A stretch of 64,000 nucleotides of DNA from Corbicula japonica (taxonomy: Eukaryota; Mollusca; Bivalvia; Venerida; Cyrenidae), in contig JAZAYU010000171.1 in the NCBI GenBank assembly GCA_038501625.1, forward strand, positions 1 to 64,000, written 5' to 3'. The notes under the pieces were generated by a model. The model worked only from the letters and a program-made list of their open reading frames with translations. It ran no database searches and had not been told where the DNA came from. Made by a program: the position numbers and the translations under genes. This document shows positions 47,346-57,329 of the stretch, piece after piece. How positions within the stretch are numbered: the first letter of the stretch is position 1; the number at the start of each line of letters is the position of its first letter.

Positions 47346-48299
47346 CCGGACAACGCAAAATACAATATTTTTGTGGCCAACACAAACAACTGGTCAACAC
47401 AAAGCACAATATAATAAAAACGAAAGCATCTTTATGTAACAAGTTGACCTGAGCACATAGCACGCCTTATTTAATTTATTAATTTTGCCAATTAGACTCG
47501 ATTGTTATTTTAGTCTCTGCAAAAATAGTAAGACAAACTGGTTTAAAGAAATCCGAATGACTAGAATCACCAATAGAGGGCTGTCGATTGATGCCTTTTC
47601 GGTACTAACAAACAATTACTTAGAAGGCGGGAGTGTCATTAACTACGACTTATATGATGTGAGTTTATGACTTAGAGATTTGTCTACTATGTTAAAGTTC
47701 AGTATAAAACGTGTTTCAAGGGCACGTTTCATTGCTATTATTGACAAAATGCCGCAATTAATGTCTTGCTTCTCTACCGAAAAAGGGTTGTTTGTTAAAC
47801 GATGTCTCCGAATCGTTTAACCAATATTGACATAATCACATATTTAAAAAAGAAGACGAAAAGCGGGCTAAAGGCAACACAAAATTCAGCAGAAAATGTT
47901 TTGCCTATTGGGATTAGAATCCGGTCTTAGATTTTAACCGCATTCTCCATTCTGCAATTAAGGTTACGTCAGGCGGGAAGTTTTGCGCGTTTAACCGTTT
48001 AAACATGTAACATCTACCTCAGTGGACAACATTTTATTGCAACTTACGGACCTAAGGCAGTATAATATTCATGTTTAAATAGACATCCAAGGAAGTACAA
48101 TATTTAGGTTTAATTCTTCCAAATATTGTCGGCTATGTATTTTTTGGTTTCCATTGTTACTTTTTTTTAATCTGTGTTTGCTTGTCCACTTAGAGGGGTC
48201 TGTAATTGTGTTTTGGCTCCTATGAATCATTTTCACCATTTAGGAACACACCCCTACGATGCTGCCAAAATCTTTTTAAGATCCATTTTTGCAACTACT

Positions 48300-48670
48300 T
48301 AACTTTTAAAATAGATGAACAGGGAACTTTGAAAGTCACTGAACACGACAAGTATGAGAATATTGCAGGCTCGGTTTGATTGAACAAGTTCATGGGCAGT
48401 AATGGAAATGCATATTACTGCCCACGCCACCTAGCCCCATGGCTGAGCGCAACTCAATATTTACACTAATTAACAATACAATGTTGGTCCATCCTAAACG
48501 AGGGTATGCATGGAACCTTCAATGCGGTATTATCAGAGTTATACCATTTTATGTTTAGCGGCGTATGGTTCCCAGCTATGAGTTGTTCTAAACATGAAAA
48601 CAATGGCCGAAACTAAAAAAACAGGAAGTATATCCCTGGGGTGATTGAGCAATATCTGAAACTATATTGA
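48300..48670 (+). repeat. Family B repeat, near-full copy
   Basis: Contains the family hairpin intact: gggcagtaat at 48394-48403 and attactgccc at 48414-48423, a 10-bp stem with a 10-base loop, then gagcgcaactcaatatttac and gcggcgtatggttcccag. No transcription signals identified. Confidence 0.85.
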
Positions 48671-49702
48671 CTATGTTATATAACCATCCATCTATAAATT
48701 GGCCGAAATATTTAAACAAAAGCAATTGTAATTGACAAACAACCACAAACAGTTCTAATTGGTTACTTTGTGTCCGTATTTTTTATTAGAAAGACATTGA
48801 ATTCACTCTTTACTTATGATCATATGCCAACAACAGTCTTCAACTTAAGTTTTAATCTTGTAATAATTGACTTTGGAACAGTTTGGGGAGAGTTATCTTT
48901 AATTTTGCTAAAAATGCGTTTCTTGCATAAAAAGGTCAAGCAAACAGAAATTTGCTCTTAATTCCTTGTTTTGTTTTAATAGGGCCCCTCATTAGTAGGA
49001 AAAACAAAAAAAAACCTGATGAATCAACAGCACATTTGTTTAAATTAACCCCTTTCAAAGTATCCAATTTAAAAATTACCTTCCTTTCAATTCTAATTTT
49101 GACTCTGCATTGTAAGTAAATGATATCGGATTCATTTAAGAAAACAATCAATAAAGATTAAATAGATAGTAGATAATTGATTTTAAGACATAACAGTTCT
49201 TTCCACAACCTCTCTTGACGTAGGGAAGAAACGAAACTAGCATACATTTTAAACATATACAATTAATGACCAATAAGAACTGTGGTTGAGTGTACCATAT
49301 AAGTATCGTGCTTAATATCCTTCAACGGACATAACTGATAACAGCACCAATTACTTAGTACGATTTACAAGTATAACAATGTTTTATTTATTTTTCCACC
49401 ATTTTCAAAACTATTTTAAAATATTGCTATTGTTACGCATAAAATAATGGGAAATGCGCATTCTAAGCATAGCCATAATTGCATTTAAACTTAATTAAAA
49501 TCAGAGATTATTACGATAAATTAATGTTCGAAAATTCATTTGCTGTTTTCACTCAAAAGTTACATATTTTCGTTGTGAACTTTAATCATAATCTACTTCA
49601 AAATATACAGTGTCACTGTCTTTCATGTTCCTTCACTTTTTTTGCAATCGTTAATTCCTTGCGCCTGTCTTGAAAAGTAATTCCTGATATCTCATGTGTA
49701 AA

Positions 49703-49726
49703 GCAAGTGTGAGGTGGGTGCAATCC
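49703..49726 (+). repeat. Family A core fragment
   Basis: gcaagtgtgaggtgggtgca only; interrupted immediately by the retroelement tail to its right. Confidence 0.5.
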
Positions 49727-49728
49727 AC

Positions 49729-49815
49729 ATTATTATTATTATTATTAATTACCAAACTTATATAGCGCCCTTTTCATATACACGTTCAAAGGCGCTTTAC
49801 AATGATCTAAACTGA
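49729..49815 (-). repeat. Retroelement 3' tail: gcgc hairpin plus (AAT)n
   Basis: On the minus strand taaagcgcctttgaacgtg is followed by gggcgctatataag and then an aat triplet run (49729-49748). The arms gcgcctttga and the facing gcgct give a short hairpin. This arrangement is a common 3' terminus of non-LTR elements and SINEs in marine animals; the family is not determined. Confidence 0.6.
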
Positions 49816-49899
49816 TAAATAATTAAAAGCAATTTCATTAAAATCCTAAAACAGTATTTAAACAATAAATGTATGACATACTAAGAATAAGAATATAAA

Positions 49900-51980
49900 C
49901 ATGTTTTTTTTCTCACTTCAAATTCTCCAGGAAAAAATATATTTGCTCCTCATTTTTACAAAGGAAAACATTCTAAGGTTTCTGTTTTCTTTCACTGTGT
50001 ATGTTGTCCTGCTTTTAAAATATGTCACTTTACAATTTAAAACTTATTATTTCTCCGTATTTCTTTTAATTATGTTTGTCGGAATGTTGTGTTTCAGTGG
50101 TGTGGCATTTCCTGTTAAAGGTATGTCTCATCTTCATATACATAAATCTTTCTAATATCACCCTTATAGTTACTTTTGACGGAATAAATACGCTTGCTTG
50201 GTTGAAAACAAGCAAGTTCTTGTTACAAAGCCTTTATGATTTCCTGTAGTTTGTTTTTTTGTTCCAAGAAATCTAGTTATCAGTAATGATTGCAATGTAA
50301 ATGTTATATCTTAAAAAAGACAGGACTAGTCTTATTCATATCAGAAAAGATGACTCATTTGTTTTTGAAATTTGTGAAAATTCGACGGGAGATTGCGTGA
50401 GTTGAAACGCTTAACCACCTGTGGCCTTTGTACTTTTGGAATCTGAAATTGCTAGGCGGCAACCTACTCTAGTTTATTTGTTTTGTTGGTTTAATCTACA
50501 ATAACATCCATTTCCAAATACTAAACAACCAATATCATTATTTTAAATGCCAACATGAAATATTATATCTACTATCTTGTGCCCTTGGAAAGAAGGTTTA
50601 ATTTAGAAGAGGGTAGTCAATACTGTCTTGTTTTCTTGGTCACATATTAAGACGACCAGGAAACTCACGGCAGAGCACAAATTTACAAGTGTCTTAAATG
50701 TTATAGAGTTGTTAGACAAAATGATAGAAGTAATTATTCTCTAAGCATTTATAACGATGTTCTATGTTGTTTATTTGAATTTGGATGCAAATAGAATTTC
50801 AGGAATGTTTAGGTCTTTACTGGTCTAAAATTTCGAAACACAAGTAGAATAAGGTTTAAAGATTCTATTTATTTGTGCAAAGTTGTACAGAATCGCATAT
50901 TTGTTTAAGATATTTAAAATATCTTATATAACTTTTTCTCTCTCTGTACAAAAGGTACAGTGACCAATTTAAAGACATCTATTCATTAAAATGCCATAAA
51001 TTTCTTGGAGGGTGGATTTGACTGTACATTATCTGAGAAAATGTTCGTTACTGTTTCTTAAAAATAAAATCTTAGAGAGCTTGTGGGTTTTTTCTCATCT
51101 GTCTTGTTTAGCCATCTTTATATACGCCATCCATCTTCTTTAGGTTGATTGCTTTTCCTTCCTTAGGTTTAAAAGAAGTTGTTAGCGACATATGCTGTAC
51201 GCATTGAAATAAGTGTTGTTGTTTTAAATCAATACATACTATGAAAGCATGAATTCCCTAAGATTTTAAAATTCAGTTTTACTTATATTTATATAGGATA
51301 AGAAAATCTGCTTAAGCGAATGTTTAGGCATGGTGGAGTTGAATTATCAGCATCGCCATTGTAAATTCTTAGACAACACGAGCGCGTTATGTAAATATCA
51401 AGTTCTAGTCTGTCATTCAAATTGCTAGTTGAAGTAATATATTTATTTATCATCATTTTATTAAAAATTAACATTGTCTATCGCATCCACTTTTTTAATT
51501 AACGTAGATGGAAGAACTTGTTGTACTATTGACTGGTATTTCTACAATTAACTTCATTGAGGACTTAATGACTTGATCTAATAAATAGTCTGTACACGTT
51601 TATGGATTATTTTTTTTAAATTTTGTTTCTCGAGCATTAACAAATCAAAAGAGGAGTTGACAGCATCAATTCGAAAAGCTGGAAGATGTTATCGCATGTT
51701 GTTTTCTAGTTGATTTCGCAACTATCTCTGATTGGATTTATCTATTTTGAAAAGGTGATAATCGGATCAGTCTCATACTTGTTTTCATCTGGAGTTCAGT
51801 GTTTTCCGCAGATTTGCTTATATCGTCAAATATTAAAAACGAATTTGCAAAATTGCACGTGTTATTATTATGTTTTAATGAATGCGCTGGTATACTTAAA
51901 ATGTGTTTTATCTGATGACAATATTCCTTTATTCAAAACGAAACAATACGAGTTTTACTATTGCTGGAAAGATCTGTAGT
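49900..51980. other. Unit B sequence without confident features
   Basis: Collinear with 28140-29300 of unit A in its later part. A weak match to foldback family C (gcaaatagaatttcaggaat, gtttaggtct) occurs at 50785-50832. Confidence 0.35.
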
Positions 51981-52950
51981 ATTTTCTAGTAAAACATTTC
52001 TAAGAATGCACATACATGTTCACCAGTAGTTCCCTAAAATGTTCAATTTTCATGAGATTAGATAGACCTATCTGTTTTTATTTTGCTCTAATTAGATCGT
52101 TTGATAACAGTACTTGTTGGAAATAAAAGGGAATTATATAATTATTTAAATAATTAAAGCATTTCTTTTTCTCAAAAGATTTCTAAAACCAAATTCTGAA
52201 ACACATTTAAAGCCGTTTAATCATATTAGTCACGAAGCTGTTGTTACATTTGAACGAGCCATAACAGTTATTATCTTTTTTATGTTTAATCCACATGTCG
52301 TTTGAACGAAGGTAGCATCGATGTCTAAATAAAATAATGGTTTGGTTACTGTGTATTTGAATTCAGAACATTTGGTCTCCATTATTCGGTTAATTTCGTT
52401 TTTACATTCAATTGTAATTTTCAAGCAAATGGAATCAAACAGACAAAACAATCACTTTAAAACATATTCCCAAGTATTGTATCGGCATTTCTCAGTGGGT
52501 TTGCATCATAAAATGTAAATTTACACGACCGCAATGGCAATTTAACTCAATTACATAGATAACGTAGATGTCTACAGGACAGTCATGTTTTACCTTTTAC
52601 GTGCATAATTTGTCAATCTTGATTTTCGCATTTAGAAGCTTTGTTTATGGACATTTTAACAATTTCCCAAAGGCATTACTCTGAGAAAAAAACGTTTAAA
52701 AATTCATTGAGTACATTCTGTTCTTCTTCCTCAAGAAAACAACATCTGATGTCGCAAATAATCAGTCAAAATTCACTCAGAAGAAAATATCACTGAAGCA
52801 AACTGGGAAGTTGTTGTTTTTTGAATGCATACACTGTTTAATTAGTCAAATCGTGACAAATTGATATTGGTTTGACAACAATTATAATAAGCTTATTTTA
52901 ATTTTGTTATGCAGACACATACACAGATCAATCTGATAAGCGGATAAATT

Positions 52951-52958
52951 TGACATTA
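52951..52958. repeat. 8-bp target-site duplication (left)
   Basis: tgacatta, repeated at 53543-53550. Unit A has the single uninterrupted copy (gatgacattaagaattaatg, about 32198-32217). Confidence 0.85.
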
Positions 52959-53542
52959 CAACAACAACAACAACATTTATGAGCATATCAGCATTATAAC
53001 CTTTTCCTAATTTACAGAACAATGATGGTATAACGGTCTATTACGCATGCACTTTAAGACAGTTTACAAGAAATAGAGACCAATTGACGTAACAACAACA
53101 ACAACAACAACAACAACAAAAAGAAACACCCTAAAATTCCTAAATAGATTACTGTCTTAGATTAAAGGCTTTTTTTTGAAATTGGCATAAACCCTATAAA
53201 GTATTCTTATTTTTTGTAGTCATAACAAATTTTTCTAGTATCAGGCCACGATATTCGAGGTAATATCCTAGCTCTTAAATCGGAGTATTTATTACATGTC
53301 ATTAAAAATGATATTCTGATTCAACAGGAGTGTAATTTCAATTTGGGCAAATTCTATGGGCTCTTTCTGTTCCAATGTATCTCCTCCCGGTTTCAAGAGC
53401 TAAATTGTTTGATGATAAACGAAAACAAGCAAAAAGTCTAATAAAATAGTCGTTGTCTAGTAGCTGTAGATAGTTTTCAAATTTAAAGGAGGTTTTGTAT
53501 TTTATATAATATTCAATTTTTGGCATGCTAGATTTTGATGCG
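52959..53542 (-). pseudogene. 5'-truncated LINE, C-terminal end plus (TTG)n tail, private to unit B
   Basis: Minus-strand frame 53338-53526 encodes the end of a LINE polymerase: FKFENYLQLL, then RLSSNNLALETGRRYIG and RICPN. After one TGA it continues NYTPVESEYHFLMTC and ARILPRISWP to about 53215, the cysteine/histidine C-terminal region of non-LTR reverse transcriptases. The stop falls where a cysteine codon would be expected. An internal ttg run (53095-53120) and a terminal ttg run (52959-52975) follow, and the 8-bp duplication tgacatta flanks the whole. Unit A keeps the empty site, so the boundaries are unusually well supported. Confidence 0.85.
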
Positions 53543-53679
53543 TGACATTAAGAGTTAATGAATTACTCAAAATAGCTAATGTAGATTTAAAGCTCAAGAC
53601 ATTAATGAACGTTATAGACCATACATTTTTACAAACGCATGTTATAGTAAAGCGACAACTCTCATTCTTCTAATTTTAA

Positions 53680-54340
53680 GATATTGCGCCTTTCGCTATT
53701 GCTTTGCCTTAGACAAAAAAAGAAAAATATAAAAATCTCTCAAACGACACAATGCAGTTCCATGAAATGTTGCACAAATCAATGTTATTAATTAATTTTT
53801 AATTTACATACTCTACGAAAAGTTAGAACAATGAAGAAAAATAGTTGGTCCCAAAACACCTCTAAAATACTATTTGCAATTTATCACAAAAACGAAGCAA
53901 CACTTAACACCAATTTTAATGTCTTGATGAGTAATGAGTTACTGACAACGATACCTAAGGTCCTTTGGTCTTCATTTTCCTGGTCGCGAAAATGGATGAC
54001 ATAAAAATAAAAATGTTGATTTTTCTCTTCACAATAGAAAGTTCTTTTTAAGGACCTTAGATATTGTTGTCAATATCACTTCACACATGTTGACATTTGA
54101 ATTGTTGTTTTGTGTTGCTTCTTTTTTGTGATAAATTGCAAATAAAATTTTAGGGATTTTTTAGGTCTAACTATTTTTCTCTACTGTTCTAACTTTTCTT
54201 AACTTATGTAAAATAATCATACACTTATAGCATTTATTTGTGCAAAGTGTGATGGAAGTACATCATGCCGTTTGTGAGATTTTTTTTATATATATTTCTT
54301 TTTTGTCTATGGCAAATCAATGGCGATTTTCAGTATGATA
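53680..54340. mobile_element. Foldback element, second copy of family C, private to unit B
   Basis: Arms face each other: gatattgcgcctttcgctat...ttagacaaaaaaagaaaaat on the left against tatttcttttttgtctatgg...aatggcgatttt on the right. Inner arms carry cctaaggtcctttggtc and ggaccttagatattgtt. A TTAA lies at the left edge (53676-53679). Unit A lacks it (32660-32800). Confidence 0.75.
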
Positions 54341-54671
54341 TCTTTCTCTTTCTGAAAGAAATATGTCTTACGATTTACAAATTATTTTAAGCGATGTAAC
54401 TTAATATTGCGTTAACAAAAAAAAACATTAAGACAATTCATACCTGACGAATAATCGTAAAGTAAATTGGCATTAGGAAATAAATACCAGACATTGTATT
54501 GCATAACATATTTTACTTCGAATTGTCTTTGTTTTAATATAGCCAATGTTTTTGTTTTACTAGGAAATGGACTAGTTTTTAAAACCTGGAAAATAACATT
54601 ATCAAACTTTCTGTAGAAAATTGATGAAAGTTTCATAGCAAAATCGCTAATTAAATATACCAACGGACAAT

Positions 54672-54725
54672 TAGCTGAGTGAGGAGGATGTGTTTTCATA
54701 ATCAGGCTATTCCTGATTTTCCTTC
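54672..54725 (+). repeat. Family A repeat, terminal fragment
   Basis: gagtgaggaggatgtgtttt, aggctattcctgat, tttccttcatcact; only the last 50 or so bases of the family. Confidence 0.5.
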
Positions 54726-55177
54726 ATCACTTGTTTCGGAAAAAGCGATAACTGCCAACGTTTAGCCGAAGTAATTATCGTTATATTAACTTACAATGAA
54801 TCTCAAATTACTTTGATTTTAATAGTTCGAACAGTTTTTAGTTGTATGGTTTCAAAATATATTTTGATATGGTTTACTCACCTTAAAAATATACCTTCTG
54901 CTTTTTATTTTGCCTTCTTGAAGGGTTAAATGCAATTCACTCGTTGCATTTTCTCTTTGAAAGGTACTTAATTGCTTTCCTTCCAATTTATTCCGATTTA
55001 ACTTTCAATTTCAAAGACATGTAAGTAATATTATATGAGGTTTATACCAGTTACTACAAAATGTGAATTTGAACTGCCACAAGCGTTTTCCTTTAAATGT
55101 AATGTCATGCTATAGTTACATTGTGAACATATTTAGGATAAGAAATATAACACGTGTTATATAGGCACATTCCTTTT

Positions 55178-55270
55178 CACAGAGTCTAAGCGTACAGTTA
55201 AATGAAACGGAAGTTGCTGATCTGTACGCCGATGATCACGTAGTTGCTTACAGATAAACACGCGACATCG
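55178..55270 (+). repeat. Left terminal inverted repeat, with RT-like peptide
   Basis: In the frame from 55180 it encodes QSLSVQLNETEVADLYADDH followed by VVAYR and a stop. LYADD is the catalytic box of many LINE reverse transcriptases, and the preceding TEV-ADL context is also typical. It could be captured reverse-transcriptase sequence or chance. Confidence 0.85.
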
Positions 55271-57094
55271 GCTTTTTATTTGTAAAATATATTCAATTTA
55301 AACGTGCTTTTTGCAGAAATTATTTTTATAATAAGTACATCGTTGATTAATAGTCTTACTGTGATCTTGAAGTCTTGAAATAACGGCTAGTTAAGTTGCA
55401 ATCTGTAATCTTTTCTCACTTGATCAGTACAAAATGGGGAAAAAGAGTGGAGAAAATATGCATTTGTGACCTCATATTTTATAATGTATATATTGGAAAG
55501 GTATATATTTGACTTCCCGTGAAAGAAAAATCATTTCCAACGCTCACAAAATGCGTTGAACGGTGCTTGAACGAATTAGCACCGAGAAAATGGTCTTTCT
55601 GTGCAGCAACCGAAAGTGACAAGACTGTACGCAAAGTTGCTGTACTTCAATGTCAGACTGTACGAACAGTTGCGATCATAAGTGCATCATATACTGATCA
55701 ACGTAAAAGCATCAATGAAGCAAGAACTTGTTAAATGAATCAATCAAAGGAATCAACCAAATCTAATGTATTATTATTCAAAAATAAAACCTTATATGAT
55801 CACATTTTAGAACTGACAAGCAAGTTTTGAGCTATAAATAGATAGGTTTTTTACTCTGATCTACTGTTGAACCATATGAACGAATTGGTACACTTTGCAA
55901 ATAAGACACCGATAATTGCTAGAAATCCTAAATCCCCTGATTGTGACATTAAATAAAACCTCGTATAAACCTGCTGAAATCCCTGCCGGTGTTGGCAAAA
56001 GTTTACATTATGCACAAATATTATCCAATATCATAAAGACTTTAACAATCTGGTCTTTGACAGGACAATTCCATTAAGTGGTTTCAGATGTTGAAATCCA
56101 CCACTTCGTGACTGAGTTAAGTTAGTCTAAAATTACGTCTGCAACTGCTAAGAATTTCATGTTTAAGGTCGTTATTTAAATGTCGAGTTGGATTTCATTT
56201 TGGCCGACTTTCATTGGTAGATTTCAGAGATTATTTTAATCTGATTGGAGCATTCTATGAAATCTTTAGCAACTATGGTTGAAGTACTAACGCGTATTTG
56301 TCCAGCTATATTATGGCTTCTACTGTTCGCACTTCAGAGAAGAAATGAAAACATTACAGCGGGCCTCTACACATCTTATACAGTCTTACCACTGATATAG
56401 CTCGGTTGGACTATAGTCGTTTTTTCACGCCTCCTTTCACGAAGAGCTAACAAGAGATTTAAAAACAAATCTGACTTTGAAACAGAAGCCAAGATCAGTT
56501 ATTTGTTTGTACAGTTGTATTATTAAAAGAATGAGCAAATTTGTTGAAAAAATTTGCATTTTTCAGGTTCCCGTGCAAGAATTATTAAGGTTAACTGAAG
56601 CTAAAATGATAAACTGTCGATATAATCAGAAAGCATTAACTGGAACCATAAATTGTTAATGATCTTTTTGACAACTATGCGTACAGATGTTAGGCATCTG
56701 TTAACAGCTAACGATCGCGTACAGTTGCAACTATGCGTACAGTCTTATAATTTACAGTAACATAAAGAAAGTATCATTTTCTCGTTGCTAAGTCGTTCAA
56801 ACTCAGGTCAACGAGGTACACAAGTTGAAACAATGAATTTTCTCCCATACCAACACAAATATGGTCCGAAGTCTATTTACACAAAGAAATTTGAACCCAA
56901 AACGTCCCGTTTTGTGCAATGTTTTGCTCCTATTTTCTCTGATCGAGTTGGGAACGATGATGGATTATAACAATACTAACCCTTCCTTTAAGTCTATATG
57001 ATCACAGCAGGACTAACAATTAACGCTGTACTTAACACAGAAATATTTTTTTCCAAATGCACATTAAATTTGGTTTATTTACCAATAAATAATT

Positions 57095-57187
57095 CGATGT
57101 CGCAGGTTTTTCTGTAAGCAACTATGTGATCATCGGCGTACAGATCAGCAACTTCCGTTTCGGTTAACTGTACGCTTAGACACTGTG
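57095..57187 (-). repeat. Right terminal inverted repeat
   Basis: Mirror of 55178-55270. Its minus-strand frame reads the same YADD peptide and stays open a further 12 codons beyond the left-copy stop. Confidence 0.85.
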
Positions 57188-57224
57188 CTTTTATAACAAA
57201 CTAGAAGATGAGGCAGTCATTTCT

Positions 57225-57325
57225 TTACCTGCTCCATAAACAGGCTCATTCAGACAGAGCATGCATTATTATCATGTTATTTGTGTTCAGTGGCTTTCAA
57301 AGTTCCCTGTTCATCTTTATTATTA
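57225..57325 (-). repeat. Family B repeat, 5' fragment
   Basis: Minus strand: gatgaacagggaactttgaa, agccactgaacaca, tgctctgtctgaatgagcct. Truncated before the hairpin. Confidence 0.65.
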
Positions 57326-57329
57326 TATT

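Larger units (their letters stand above)
55178..57187. mobile_element. 2-kb inverted-repeat element with CACAGTG-type ends and iterated GCGTACAG
   Basis: Two 93-bp terminal inverted repeats (55178-55270 and 57095-57187) differ at about seven positions. Outer ends read CACAGAG (left) and CACAGTG (right, minus strand). The pentamer ctttt lies immediately outside both (55173-55177 and 57188-57192). The octamer GCGTACAG or its complement occurs at 55190, 55222, 55625, 56679, 56717, 56735, 57136 and 57168, with an inner inverted pair around 55620-55665 and 56679-56745. Internal frames of 71, 60 and 61 codons have no recognised transposase, so the element is non-autonomous. Unit A shows the uninterrupted site near 34790. 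A 5-bp duplication with CAC-type ends fits Transib or RAG-like transposons better than CACTA or hAT, but the assignment is tentative. Confidence 0.8.

Noticed and set aside
47910..47990. tRNA-like B box ggattctaatccc on the minus strand
   Set aside because: The A-box region is too degenerate and no arms pair; not enough to call a repeat.
55178..55270. Full recombination signal sequence with nonamer
   Set aside because: Neither a 12- nor a 23-base spacer from the CACAGAG/CACAGTG heptamer leads to an ACAAAAACC-like nonamer.
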